DNA of 64,000 nt from positions 10,886,001-10,950,000 of the forward strand of contig NZ_CP114040.1 in the NCBI RefSeq assembly GCF_026965555.1, read 5' to 3'. The DNA is from Nannocystis punicea. GTDB taxonomy: Bacteria; Myxococcota_A; Polyangia; Nannocystales; Nannocystaceae. Every line of letters begins with the position of its first letter. Position 1 is the stretch's first letter. Shown here one piece after another: positions 1-8,581 of this stretch. A program made the position numbers and the translations under genes. The notes under the pieces are model-generated. The model was not told the origin of the DNA and did not search any database. It saw only the letters and a list, made by a program, of their open reading frames with translations.

Positions 1-915
1 CGCGGCCTCGCCACCCGCCTCGCCGAGCCCCACCTCACCGGCCTCACCACGATCCTCACCGGCGTCGCCGCCCTCAACAACGGCCAGTGGCGGCGCGCCC
101 TCGCCGGCGTCGAGGCCGGCGCCGACCTCCTGCGCGCCCGCTGCGTCGCCGTCCACTGGGAGCGGGCGATCGCCCACGCCATGGCGATGCACGCCCTGCT
201 CATGCTCGGCGACTTCGCCGGCCTGCGCGCCCGCGCCGAGACCTGGCAGCACGAGGCCGAGGACATCGGCGACCGCTTCGCCCTCGTGGTCGCGATCCTC
301 TACACCGCCCACGCCGCCCTGGCCGCCGGCGATCCCGGCGGCGCGCGAGCGGCTGTCCGCAAGGCCCTGTCCTTGTGGCCATACGAGGGCTTCTCGTTCC
401 AGCACTGGCTCGCGCTCGGGGTCGAGGTCGGCTGCGACCTCTACGACGGCCGCGGCCGCGACGCCTGGGCGCGGGTCGAGCGGGCCTGGCCGGCGCTGGT
501 GCGCTCGCAGCTGATGCGCATGCAGATCCCCCGGATCGACGCTCACCGCCTGCGCGCCAGCGCAGCCGTGGCCGCCGCCCGGGCCGGCCAGCGCGGGCTC
601 GTCCGGGCCGCCGCCGCCGACGCCGCCGCCCTCGCCCGCGAGCGCATCGAGCTGGCCCACGCCGCCGAGGACCTCATCCGCGCCCAAATCGCCGTCCTCC
701 GCGGCCGCCCCGCCGCCGACCTGCTGCAACGCGCCGCCGACCGCTTCACCGGCGGCAACATGCCCGCCCTCGCCGCCGCCGTCCGCCACGGCCTCGACCG
801 CCTCGCCGGCCGCCCCGCCCTCGCCGCCGAGCTCGCCCTCGCCAGCTGCGGCGTGCGCGACCCGACCCGCTGGTCGGCCACGATCGCGCCTGTCCTTTAC
901 GACCTGGCCTCGTGA
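1..915 (+). CDS. C-terminal part of a kinase/TPR-type regulatory protein (5' end outside window)
   Basis: The frame is open from the first base and ends at TGA 913-915, so only the last 304 residues are present. They are almost entirely Ala/Leu/Arg-rich helical repeats of the TPR kind, with no catalytic motif. Myxobacterial serine/threonine kinases of the PknK/ATPase-TPR type commonly end in such a region followed by a short GVRDPxRW-like tail. This protein has GVRDPTRW about 16 residues from its end, so I infer the same family, but the kinase domain is not in view. The last residues (APVLYDLAS) are encoded by a copy of a repeated word, CCTGTCCTTTACGACCTG, that recurs after the gene. The repeat therefore seems to have replaced the native C-terminus. 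Confidence 0.6.
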   Translation, partial: RGLATRLAEPHLTGLTTILTGVAALNNGQWRRALAGVEAGADLLRARCVAVHWERAIAHAMAMHALLMLGDFAGLRARAETWQHEAEDIGDRFALVVAILYTAHAALAAGDPGGARAAVRKALSLWPYEGFSFQHWLALGVEVGCDLYDGRGRDAWARVERAWPALVRSQLMRMQIPRIDAHRLRASAAVAAARAGQRGLVRAAAADAAALARERIELAHAAEDLIRAQIAVLRGRPAADLLQRAADRFTGGNMPALAAAVRHGLDRLAGRPALAAELALASCGVRDPTRWSATIAPVLYDLAS

Positions 916-1072
916 GCATGTCCTGATCGTCAGGCGACCTGCCGGCCTACGCGATCCACCACTGTCGCGCCTCGCGCCAAGCGTGACCTGTCCTTTCAGC
1001 CACCTCGACGCATCACGCTCGCCGCGCCGCCGTCTCTCTCGCGGCGCCCGACCTGTCCTTTACGACCTGTCC
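889..1072. repeat. Direct repeats of CCTGTCCTTTACGACCTG flanking a gene junction
   Basis: An 18-base word starts at 889 and again at 1052. A partial copy (GACCTGTCCTTTCAGCC) lies at 985-1001. The first copy provides the stop region of the plus-strand gene, and the last provides the stop region of the minus-strand sigma-factor gene. Both belong to the TGTCC-containing repeat family found across the window. No other gene is seen between 916 and 1059. Confidence 0.6.
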
Positions 1073-1704
1073 TCTTGCACTTCCCAGGCCGAGCTCGGCA
1101 GCGCCGCGACCCACCGATCGAGGTCGAGGTCGACCGCCGGCAGCTCGGCGAGCGCGTCGCCGGCCGCGAGCTCGGCCATGTGGCGGCGCAGCTGCGTCTT
1201 GGCGGTCTGCAGCTTGCCCTTGACCGAGCCGAGGCTGACGCCCAGCGCGGTCGCCAGCTCGCTGTGGCTCATGCGCTCCCAGTAGTGGAGCTCGAGCAAG
1301 ATCTGCAGGTCGAGGGGGATCCGCCGCAGCGCCGCGGCCAGGAGGCGCGCCGCCACCGCCTCGTCGACCAGCCGGCTCGGGCTCGGTCCGAGGTCCTCGA
1401 GCGACGTGTGCACCGCGTCGAAGCGCTCGTGCAGGTGCTTCCGGTAGTGCGCGTAGAGCACATTGCGCGCGGTGCCGAAGAGGTACGCGCGCACGCTCGT
1501 CGTCGACTCCCCGGCGATCCGGTCGCGCCCCTCCACGCACGCGAGCATCGTCTGCTGGATCAGGTCTTCGACGTCGCGTGACACCTTGCCCGCGAAGAAG
1601 CGGTAGAGCCCGTCGAAGTGGCGTTCGAACAATGCGTTGCCGGCCGCGAGGTCGCCCCCTCGCCACCGCCTCAGCAGCTCGTGCTCGTCGTCCACTGCGC
1701 ACAT
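1060..1704 (-). CDS. RNA polymerase sigma factor, sigma-70/ECF-like
   Basis: This 214-residue protein has the two-domain layout of a group 4 (ECF-like) sigma factor. Region 2 spans about residues 20-95 (FERHFDGLYRFF, DVEDLIQQTML, AYLFGTARNVL). Region 4 spans about 125-185 (LPLDLQILLELHYWE-like, then the helix-turn-helix SHSELATALGVSLGSVKGKL). It would direct RNA polymerase to a small regulon. I placed the start at ATG 1704 (MCAVDDEHELL), where homology begins. An upstream ATG at 1788 would add an unlikely Arg/Cys-rich leader. No anti-sigma gene is adjacent. The C-terminal VQEDRS overlaps a dispersed repeat. Confidence 0.85.
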   Translation of the reverse strand: MCAVDDEHELLRRWRGGDLAAGNALFERHFDGLYRFFAGKVSRDVEDLIQQTMLACVEGRDRIAGESTTSVRAYLFGTARNVLYAHYRKHLHERFDAVHTSLEDLGPSPSRLVDEAVAARLLAAALRRIPLDLQILLELHYWERMSHSELATALGVSLGSVKGKLQTAKTQLRRHMAELAAGDALAELPAVDLDLDRWVAALPSSAWEVQEDRS

Positions 1705-1785
1705 CGTAGCCGCCTCGTCGTCCCGCGTGCCACATCCGAGGAACCTGCAGGCGCAGGCCCGCAAAGCCCCTGCGCGAGGCAACGA

Positions 1786-1803
1786 CATGGCCGGAAGGCC
1801 ATG
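1786..1803. repeat. Dispersed hairpin: CATGGCC-GGAA-GGCCATG
   Basis: This is a perfect 7-bp stem with a GGAA loop, about 80 bases upstream of the sigma-factor start. It belongs to the window-wide hairpin family. Confidence 0.65.
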
Positions 1804-2023
1804 GCAGAACGGTCACGCGTGAACCCCGCTAGAGCTCGCTGGACTGCAGATGTCCGCGCTGTTATGGCGCATGAACGCGATTATTTTCAGAAAGACAGAT
1901 CCCTGAGCACGTGGCCATCACTACTAAGGCAACGACTGGACGGCCCCCATGCCCCCCATCAAGCCCCCACGCACCCTTGCAGACGCCTCACCTCCGCGCG
2001 AGGTGTCTGCACCGGAGCTGTCG

Positions 2024-2227
2024 TCACGGACCTCGCCCCCCGAGTCCGACCCACTCCGTCAGCTCTTCCGTCGCCACGCGAACCACTTTTCGAGCGTCCG
2101 CGCCCGCCAGATCCAGCATCGCCTGCGCGACCGTCTGTTCCGCGAAGTTCCGGGCGAGCCCGAGACCCCCTGAGTACGCCCGACGGCCACGTCTGCGGAA
2201 CCCCCTCCGCTGCACACGCCTGCACAT
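2024..2227 (-). CDS. Possible short or remnant coding region of unknown function
   Basis: The last 45 or so codons read as natural-looking protein (SGGLGLARNFAEQTVAQAM, then LDLAGADARKVVRVATEEL and TEWVGLGGRGP) with mixed amphipathic composition, unlike the Arg-rich translations around it. No family is recognised. The N-terminal half (MCRRVQRRGFRRRGRR) is poor. It could be the tail of a decayed gene or chance. The start is a guess. Confidence 0.25.
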   Translation of the reverse strand: MCRRVQRRGFRRRGRRAYSGGLGLARNFAEQTVAQAMLDLAGADARKVVRVATEELTEWVGLGGRGP

Positions 2228-2352
2228 GACCTCGCTCGTGTCCTCGCAGCGCCGGTGACGTGCGACCTTCTGTCGCACCACGCCTCGCGCCGCTGCCGGA
2301 GCACGCGCGCTCTCCGTGCTCCTCGCCACGTCGGCGACGCATCACCGCAGCG

Positions 2353-2710
2353 CTCGCACGAGCCGTAGCCGACGCGGCGTCCGTCGCCAGCGCACTCCGG
2401 CGAACGGACGCTCGCACGATGCACGTCGCCGATGCGACCTCCGGTTGCCAGCACGACGCATCGGCAAGCGGACCCGACTCGCACCATTCATCGCCGACCA
2501 CCGCGGCCGAAGGCTAGCGCGTCGCGTCGGCAAGCCGATGCACTCGCACGAGCCGTCGACCGGCCGTGGCCGACACACCGCATCGACACAAGCGCTCGCA
2601 CGAACCTTCGCCGACGCTGATACGCCGCGTCGATGACCGGACCCTCTCGCACGCGGCTTCGCCGACCCGGCCGCGTCAGCAGACGGACCGACTCGCACAA
2701 TGCGCGTCGC
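2353..2710. repeat. Degenerate direct-repeat block with CTCGCAC core
   Basis: CTCGCAC or CTCGCACGA cores occur at 2353, 2411, 2478, 2543, 2595, 2646 and 2692, each usually followed about 10-15 bases later by TCGCCGAC or a close variant. Spacing is 46-67 bp. The units are too uneven for a CRISPR or a young minisatellite. They look like an old, diverged tandem array downstream of the KamA gene. Confidence 0.55.
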
Positions 2711-2765
2711 CGCCGCGTCACCGCCACGTGGGCGAACGCGGCGTGCTCCTCGCTCCCGTGACGCG

Positions 2766-4190
2766 TCAGCGCCGGCGGTCGCGCGCCGCGGCGATCGCCT
2801 CGTGCACCATCACGTCGTGCTCGGCCGGGTCGGCCCAGCGCTTCTGACCGGCCTCGGGCAGCAGCTCGATCGGGTCGAAGTACAGGTAGTGCGCCTCGGC
2901 GTTGACGTTGGGGCTGCGGTACACGCTGATGCCCGTCTCGCGGTTGTAGTGCTCGAACGAGTGACAGTCGCGCTTGCCGCCGCCGCCGGGCGCGTCGACC
3001 ACGAAGGTCGGCGTGTTGAAGCCGGCGGTCAGGCCGCGGACCTGCTTCTCGAGCTCGATCGCGGTGTCGACGGTGGTGCGCAGGTCCTCGACGCCCTTCA
3101 CCAGGTCGTGCACGTACACGTAGTACGCGTGGACGTTCAGGTAGCTCATGCGCTTGATCAGCAGCCGCATCGCCTCGGGCGTGTCGTTGACGCCGCGCTG
3201 CAGCACCGACTGGTTGCGCACGAACACCCCGGCCGCGAACAGCCGGTTCATCGCCCGCTGGGTAATCTCCGTCAGCTCGGACGGATGGTTGAAGTGGGTG
3301 TGCAGCACCACTTCCTTGTGCATCTTGCGCCCGCGCTCGACCACGCCGACCAGCGCCGAGAACCACGCGTCGTCGGTGAGGATCTTCTGCGGCATCACGG
3401 CCGGACCCTTGGTGGCGAAGCGCATGCGCCGGATGTTCGGCATGTCCAGCAGGCGGTTGCCGATCGCCTCGATGTGCTCGGCCCGCAGGTTGTACGCGTC
3501 GCCGCCGCTGATGACGATGTCCTCGAGCTCCGGCCGCGAAGCCACGTACGCGAAGGCCCGCTCCCACCGGTCCTGCGTCGGCCGCAGGTGCACCTTCTCG
3601 ACCTGGTCGGTGTCGATGCCGACGGCGTAGCTGCGGGTACAGAACCGGCAATAGACCGGGCAGGTGTCGAGCGCCAGGAACAGCGCCTTGTCGGGGTAGC
3701 GGTGGGTCAGCCCCGGCACCGGCGCGTCGGCCTGCTCGTGCAGCGAGTCGAGGTCGAGCTTGGGATGGTCGGGCCGGAGGCGCGAGCCCAGCGGGATGAA
3801 CTGCCGCCGCAGCGGGTCGGCCACCGGATTGGACCAGTCGATGAGGCTCAGCAGATACGGCGACACCCGCAGGCTCATCGGCGAGCGGTGGAACCCGTCG
3901 CGCACGTCGGCGATGAACTCCGGCGCGACCAGCTCTTGCACCGCCTCGAGCAGCTTGTCGGGCCGCGTGATGGTGTGCTTGGCCTGCCACTTGTGGTCGA
4001 GGAAAGTGGCCTCGTCGATGTCGCGATACGCGGGGATCTTGCGCCAAAAATCGCCGCCGAGCAGCTGCCTGTGGACGAGCGTGGCCGGGTCCACCGGCGG
4101 TTTGAGTGCCGGCACCGGCTCGCCGCCGGAAGCCGCCGTGGTGGTCGTCACCACGGGCAATTTGATCGGGCTCGTCACGCTGCTCTCCAT
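2766..4190 (-). CDS. kamA: KamA-family radical-SAM/PLP aminomutase (lysine 2,3-aminomutase-like)
   Basis: This 474-residue enzyme should use S-adenosylmethionine, a 4Fe-4S cluster and pyridoxal phosphate to move an alpha-amino group to the beta carbon, as lysine 2,3-aminomutase does (L-lysine to L-beta-lysine). The radical-SAM triad is C177-x3-C181-x2-C184 in CPVYCRFC. A Gly-rich PGGGGK near the C-terminus carries the expected PLP lysine (K406). Length and order match the family. Glutamate 2,3-aminomutase is a close relative that cannot be excluded by eye. The start MESSVTSPIK at 4190 was chosen over upstream codons because the extra leader is low-complexity. No lysine-fermentation neighbours are present, so a role in beta-lysine synthesis, for example as an osmolyte or building block, is only inference. 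Confidence 0.9.
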   Translation of the reverse strand: MESSVTSPIKLPVVTTTTAASGGEPVPALKPPVDPATLVHRQLLGGDFWRKIPAYRDIDEATFLDHKWQAKHTITRPDKLLEAVQELVAPEFIADVRDGFHRSPMSLRVSPYLLSLIDWSNPVADPLRRQFIPLGSRLRPDHPKLDLDSLHEQADAPVPGLTHRYPDKALFLALDTCPVYCRFCTRSYAVGIDTDQVEKVHLRPTQDRWERAFAYVASRPELEDIVISGGDAYNLRAEHIEAIGNRLLDMPNIRRMRFATKGPAVMPQKILTDDAWFSALVGVVERGRKMHKEVVLHTHFNHPSELTEITQRAMNRLFAAGVFVRNQSVLQRGVNDTPEAMRLLIKRMSYLNVHAYYVYVHDLVKGVEDLRTTVDTAIELEKQVRGLTAGFNTPTFVVDAPGGGGKRDCHSFEHYNRETGISVYRSPNVNAEAHYLYFDPIELLPEAGQKRWADPAEHDVMVHEAIAAARDRRR

Positions 4191-4349
4191 AGCGGACAAG
4201 GTGTAGTCGAAAACCTCGCTCGCGGGCACACAGGCGCGGATCTTCGCCGCAATCGCGCCCAACTCGCGGCCCTCGCTGCGACCTTCGACACGCGCGAGGC
4301 CCCCGCACACCTGTCCACAAGCGCAACGCCGCACACGCCGGGATCTACC

Positions 4350-6083
4350 TCACAAGTGCGCCGCCTGCGTGGAATCAGCAACCTCTGCGCATATGCGTGG
4401 ACCGATGAAATCGACCTGCAGGCCGCCGCCCGGCGGACTTGAGAACACCAGCTCGAGGTCGTGCAGCGCGGCGACGCGGGCCGCGATGTGCAGCCCGAGC
4501 CCCTGGCCGTCGGGCGCCCGCGTGCGCGCGGCGTCGCTGCGGAACCCTCGTTCGACCAGCCGCGCCAGCTCGTCCGCCGCCACGCCCGGCCCGTCGTCGA
4601 CCACCCGCAAGCGGAACCTGTCGTCCGCGAGAGCTTCGAGCAGCACCGCCACGTGCCCGCCCGCGCGGTTGTGACGGATGGCGTTGTAGACCACGTTGCT
4701 GACCGCCTGCTCGAGCAATGTGACATCGGCATCGACGTGCAGCGGCGACTCGGGCACCGCGCCGTCCAGCTCGACCCGCAGCCGCCGCGCGATCGGCCGG
4801 TGCCGCGCCAGCACCCGCTCCACCAGCACGCCCATCGCCACCGGCTCGCGGTGCAGCCGCGGGGCGTCGGCGTCGATCTTGGCCATGATCGCCAGGTTGT
4901 GCACGATCGCCGCGATGTAGTGCGCCTCTCCCATCGCCGCCACCAGCGCCCCGCGATCGACCGCCGACCCCGCGCTCGCGCCCTCGAGCAGCTCGCTCAG
5001 GTGCCCCTGCAACACCGTCAGCGGGATCATCACGTCGTGCGTGGTGTTGGCCAAGAACTCGCGCAGCGCGGCCTCGCGGCGATCCTTGGCGGTCAGCTGG
5101 GCCCGCACCTCCTGGCCCGCGGCCTCGAAGGCGCGCGCGAGCTGACCGACCTCGTCATCGCCGTCGATCGGCACCGCGCTCGCGTAACCCGCCGACGCCG
5201 AGCGCCGCACCGCCTCCGTGAGGCGGCGGATCCGTCCGACCACCGGACCCATCGCCAGCAGCACCGCGGCGAACAGCGCCACCAGCGGCGCCAGCCAGAT
5301 CCGCGTCGGCGGCAGCACCGCCCCGAGCCAGCCGGGCACAGTGTTGCCCTGCGCCAGCACCAGCGCGCACGGCCCCGACCCCCACGGCATGCGCATCAGG
5401 ACCTCGACCTCCGCGCTCATCCACGAGCGCGCCCACGACTGCGGCCAAGACTGCGGCCAGGTCGCGACCTCGGAGGTCGCGATCGCCGCCGCCAGCGGCT
5501 CCGCCACCGCCGGCGCCGCCGGGTTCGCCGACCTCAGCTGCGCGTCGTAAGCAAAGAGCACCGCCGGCCGCCCCCGCGGCCGCCCGTCGTCCAGCGGCGG
5601 CGGCGGTCGCCCGCGCGGTTGCCCGTCGTTCAGCGGCGGAGGCGGCCGCCCTCGCGGTTCACCGGGTCCCGTGAGCTTCTCCGGCCCCTCGCTCTGCTTC
5701 GAGTCGCGACCTCGCAAGGGCTCGGCCTCACGACCTCGCAAGTCGCTCTCGGCTCCACGACCTCGCAAGTCACCCGCCTCGCCCTGCGCCGCCGCACGAC
5801 CTCGCAGGTCTCCCGCCTCGCGCGACCCCTCCTCACGACCTCGCAAGTCCTCCCCCGCCCGCGACGGAGGCCCATGCCCCGGCGGCAGCTCGCCGCCCCA
5901 GCCAGCAGGATCTGCCTCGCAGCGGTCGCGCCCGCCGGGCTCCTGCATGCGCGCCAGCGTGTAGCCGACGAGGGCCTCCTCGGCGGCGCGGTGACGGGCC
6001 ACCGCGTCGAACAGCACCAGCACGACGACCATCGGGATGGTCACCGCGATCGTCGTCAGCGCCAGGCGCAGCCGCAGCTTCAC
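4350..6083 (-). CDS. Membrane sensor histidine kinase with repeat-rich sensor domain
   Basis: This 577-residue kinase has TM1 at about 8-27, a periplasmic region about 30-258, TM2 about 261-282, a HAMP linker to about 335, a dimerisation/phosphoacceptor helix with H349 (NTTHDVMIPL), and a HATPase domain with N box (VVYNAIRHN), G1 (DDGPGV) and G2 (GQGLGL). The periplasmic part is odd. It holds five in-frame DLRGR units and then a 12-residue PRGRPPPPLxDG tandem, both low-complexity and hydrophilic. The start is GTG 6083, whose GTGA overlaps the TGA stop of the response-regulator gene upstream, so the two are translationally coupled. The signal sensed is unknown. Confidence 0.88.
   Translation of the reverse strand: MKLRLRLALTTIAVTIPMVVVLVLFDAVARHRAAEEALVGYTLARMQEPGGRDRCEADPAGWGGELPPGHGPPSRAGEDLRGREEGSREAGDLRGRAAAQGEAGDLRGRGAESDLRGREAEPLRGRDSKQSEGPEKLTGPGEPRGRPPPPLNDGQPRGRPPPPLDDGRPRGRPAVLFAYDAQLRSANPAAPAVAEPLAAAIATSEVATWPQSWPQSWARSWMSAEVEVLMRMPWGSGPCALVLAQGNTVPGWLGAVLPPTRIWLAPLVALFAAVLLAMGPVVGRIRRLTEAVRRSASAGYASAVPIDGDDEVGQLARAFEAAGQEVRAQLTAKDRREAALREFLANTTHDVMIPLTVLQGHLSELLEGASAGSAVDRGALVAAMGEAHYIAAIVHNLAIMAKIDADAPRLHREPVAMGVLVERVLARHRPIARRLRVELDGAVPESPLHVDADVTLLEQAVSNVVYNAIRHNRAGGHVAVLLEALADDRFRLRVVDDGPGVAADELARLVERGFRSDAARTRAPDGQGLGLHIAARVAALHDLELVFSSPPGGGLQVDFIGPRICAEVADSTQAAHL
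5707..5850 (-). repeat. In-frame direct repeats CGACCTCGCAAG inside the sensor-kinase gene
   Basis: The 12-base word CGACCTCGCAAG (one copy reads CGACCTCGCAGG) starts at 5707, 5731, 5758, 5797 and 5836 on the plus strand. The intervals of 24, 27, 39 and 39 bases are all multiples of three, so each copy encodes DLRGR or a close variant in the kinase. The same word occurs near 31385, and CGACCTCGC variants occur in the 8.1-8.4 kb repeat block. Confidence 0.75.
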
Positions 6084-6751
6084 GGCGACGGCTCCGCGCG
6101 CAGGCGATAGCCGATGCCCCACACCGTCTCGATGCACTCCTCGGGCGCCAGCTTCTTGCGCAGCCGCGACGCGTGGACGTCGAGCGTGCGCTCGCTGCCC
6201 TCGCGCTCGGGGCCCAGCACCTGCTCGGCCAGCCACGCGCGGGTCACCGCCGCTCCCGGACGGCGGGCCAGCGCCGCCAGGAAGTCGAATTCGACCCGCG
6301 TCAATTCGACCGCCCGCCCGCGCACCTGCACCACGCGGCGCGCCCGGTCGATCGACAGCGCCCCGACCGTCAGCGTGTCCTCGCGCTGCAGCGCCGGCCG
6401 GCGCAGGCGCGCCCGCACCCGCTCGACCAGCTCCTCCGGCCAGAACGGCTTGGTCATGTAGTCGTCGGCCCCGAGCTTGAGCGCGCCGACCTTGTCCATC
6501 GTGTCGGCGCGGGCGCTGAGCACCAGCACCGGCACGTCGGAGCGGGCTCGCAGGTCGCGGAGGATGTCGAGCCCGTGCGCGCCCGGCAGCATCAGGTCGA
6601 GGATCACCAGCGCCAGCCCGGCCGCCTCCTCCGGCGCGAGGGTCCGCCCCTCCGTCCACCACGTCGGCTCGTAGCCCGCGCGGCGCAGGTGCAGCACGAT
6701 CTGGCGCCCCAGTTCGTGATCGTCCTCGATGACCAGCACGCGCTCCGCCAC
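6080..6751 (-). CDS. OmpR/PhoB-family response regulator
   Basis: This 223-residue protein has an N-terminal receiver domain (acidic pair in VIEDDHEL, phosphoacceptor Asp in ILDLMLPG, conserved Lys in MTKPF) and a C-terminal winged helix of the OmpR type (about 130-220, ending with TLDVHASRLRKKL and TVWGIGYRL). It is the cognate partner of the overlapping downstream histidine kinase. The start is GTG 6751 (MAERVLVIEDD). The 143-bp gap to the divergent dioxygenase gene probably holds both promoters. It has an AT-rich patch near 6838-6858. Confidence 0.93.
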   Translation of the reverse strand: MAERVLVIEDDHELGRQIVLHLRRAGYEPTWWTEGRTLAPEEAAGLALVILDLMLPGAHGLDILRDLRARSDVPVLVLSARADTMDKVGALKLGADDYMTKPFWPEELVERVRARLRRPALQREDTLTVGALSIDRARRVVQVRGRAVELTRVEFDFLAALARRPGAAVTRAWLAEQVLGPEREGSERTLDVHASRLRKKLAPEECIETVWGIGYRLRAEPSP

Positions 6752-6894
6752 GCCTCAGTGATTCTCGATCCGCCCGCCGCGCGCAACGCCGCCCCACGTG
6801 AGCCGCCTGCACGACTCCAGTTGGTGATCGCCCGCGCTCTGCAATATTTGCTTAAGATCCCTCGCCCACCCTTTGTGACGAGGGAGCGAACACC

Positions 6895-7920
6895 ATGACA
6901 GCGCAATCCATCCATCGACGTCCCACGCGGCGCGAATTCGCGCTAGGCGCCCTCGGCGGCGCTGCTGCAGCGGTCCTGGTCGCCTGCGGTGACTCGAGCG
7001 CCGGCGACACCGACACCACCACCGGCACCACCGGCGACGACACCACCGGCGGCACCACCGACCCGACCACCGGCACCACCACCTCGTCGTCCACCGACCC
7101 GACTTCGACCGGCGACCCGACCTCGACCACCGGCACCACCGACGACGACACCGGCGACACCACCGGCGCCGCCTGCGGCGAGGCGGCCGCGTGGGCCACC
7201 GGCGGCACCGCGGCGATGACGATGAAGCACTGCTACCCCGACCCGTTCGCCGGCGGCGTCCGCGAGTGCCTGCTGATGTGCGAGACCACCGAGGGCCCGT
7301 GCACCGCCGACACGATCGAGCGCCAGGACGTGAGCGAGGGCTTCTCGGGCCTGCCGGTCCGCCTCGCGCTGCTCGTGGTGGCCGCCGACACGTGCGCGCC
7401 GCTGGCGAACGCGAAGGTGGAGATCTGGCACACGCAGCGCACGGGCGTGTACTCGGGCGTGACGCCGAGCGGGGCCTTCTGCTACGGCGACGACCCCGAC
7501 GCCGAGAACTACCTCTACTTCCGCGGCACGCAGACGACCGGCGCCGACGGCCGCGTCGACTTCGATACCTGCTTCCCCGGCTGGTACAACGGCCGCGCGA
7601 TCCACATCCATTTCCGCGTGTACATCGACGACACCCTGCACGCCACCTCGCAGCTGTTCTTCGCCGACGCGCTCAACGAGGAGGTCTTCGCCGACCACCC
7701 CGAGTACAGCGAGTTCGGTCAGCCGAACACCACCAACACGACCGACAACATCATCGGCGGCGAGAGCGACATGACCAACTATCTCCTCACCACCGCCCGC
7801 ATGCCCGACGGCGCCATGCTCGCGTCGAAGGTCATCGCCATCCGCTCCTCGCTCGACCAGCCCACCTGCCAGACCCAGGGCGGCGGCGGCGGCGGCATGC
7901 CTCCGCCGCCGATGCCCTGA
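6895..7920 (+). CDS. Tat-exported lipoprotein intradiol ring-cleavage dioxygenase
   Basis: The 341-residue protein starts with a Tat signal (TRREFALGAL) that ends in a lipobox (LVAC, Cys31). A Thr/Gly/Asp-rich stalk follows at about 38-92, then an intradiol dioxygenase beta-sandwich. The non-haem Fe(III) ligands are visible as Tyr186 (GVYSG), Tyr231 and the pair His237/His239 (GWYNGRAIHIHF). Such enzymes open catechol-type rings between the two hydroxyls. Secreted forms are known in bacteria that attack plant-derived aromatics. A good Shine-Dalgarno (GAGGGA) lies 8-13 bases before the ATG. The C-terminus is a Gly/Met/Pro tail. Tat export fits a metalloenzyme folded in the cytoplasm. The substrate is unknown. 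Confidence 0.9.
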   Translation: MTAQSIHRRPTRREFALGALGGAAAAVLVACGDSSAGDTDTTTGTTGDDTTGGTTDPTTGTTTSSSTDPTSTGDPTSTTGTTDDDTGDTTGAACGEAAAWATGGTAAMTMKHCYPDPFAGGVRECLLMCETTEGPCTADTIERQDVSEGFSGLPVRLALLVVAADTCAPLANAKVEIWHTQRTGVYSGVTPSGAFCYGDDPDAENYLYFRGTQTTGADGRVDFDTCFPGWYNGRAIHIHFRVYIDDTLHATSQLFFADALNEEVFADHPEYSEFGQPNTTNTTDNIIGGESDMTNYLLTTARMPDGAMLASKVIAIRSSLDQPTCQTQGGGGGGMPPPPMP

Positions 7921-8581
7921 TCCTCGCGTCGCCTCGGCCTCACCGCGAACGCTCGCGGAGTGACGCGACCCAATCACTCCCCGAGCGCGACCGGATGCAC
8001 TTCCGTCGCCCCGGCACGGCCTCGCAAACCTCGCCACCGGCGAGGCCCGTCGCGCCAGAGTTCGCCTCCTCGCTCGCGCTCCCTTCGCGCGAAGCGACCT
8101 CGCGTATCTCAGTCCAAGCTCGCGTCATGCTCGCGCCGACACGACCTCGCGTACCTCGACGCGAGCTCACTGACTCATCGCTCGCCGCACTTCGACCTCG
8201 CTTCATGCTCGCCGACGCGACCTCGCCTACCTCGCCGCTCTCACTGACTCATCGCTCGTCGCACTTCGACCTCGCTTCATGCTCGCCGACGCGACCTCGC
8301 CTACCTCGACGCGAGCTCACTGACTCATCGCTCGCCGACGCGACCTCGCCACAGCTCATCGCTCGCCGCGCCTCGAACCGCGACGCGATCTCGCCGGCTC
8401 GACGCACACCGCCTTGCGAGATCGCCTCCAGCTCGCACCGCTCGCGCGACCTCGCCGCGCGCTCCGGCCTCCCGCCGCATCACCGCTCGCGCGATCGCCG
8501 ACCGGCCCGATCTGCCGTTCGCGTCGCTCCGGCCGGCCCGCCGTCGAAGCGCGGGCCCGCTCGCGCTACACTGGCCGGCCA
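7921..8581. other. Repeat-rich intergenic region before the polymerase gene
   Basis: This 660-bp gap has no convincing gene. Its centre is a roughly 75-bp tandem repeat (separate entry), and its flanks repeat CGACCTCGC/CTCGCG words. A TACACT hexamer at 8567-8572 lies 9 bases before the GTG start of the polymerase gene and may be its -10 element. Confidence 0.5.
8166..8345. repeat. About 75-bp tandem repeat, three units
   Basis: The phrase CTCACTGACTCATCGCTCG starts at 8166, 8240 and 8316, giving periods of 74 and 76 bp. The rest of each unit (CACTTCGACCTCGCTTCATG, then CTCGCCGACGCGACCTCGCC) is nearly identical between the first two copies, and the third is shortened. Partial, more diverged units extend on both sides (about 8095-8375). 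There is no spacer/repeat alternation as in a CRISPR. Confidence 0.75.

Larger units (their letters stand above)
1705..2765. other. Long repeat-rich intergenic region
   Basis: About 1.06 kb separates the divergently placed sigma-factor start and the KamA stop. It contains a perfect 7-bp hairpin at 1786-1803, a moderately AT-rich patch near 1858-1935, one weakly coding-looking minus-strand stretch (2024-2227) and a degenerate direct-repeat block from about 2353. The many overlapping open frames here are low-complexity Arg/Ala/Ser sequence in several frames at once and do not look like genes. Confidence 0.6.

Noticed and set aside
2353..2710. Possible CRISPR array
   Set aside because: Cores are only about 7 bp and diverged, and spacing is irregular (46-67 bp).
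2488..4326. 612-residue frame on the minus strand overlapping KamA
   Set aside because: Arg/Gly/Ala-rich shadow frame of the KamA gene, with no domain. The overlapping frame has the full radical-SAM motif set.
8166..8375. Possible CRISPR array
   Set aside because: Units are about 75 bp and nearly identical along their whole length. There is no short repeat alternating with unique spacers, and no cas gene is present.
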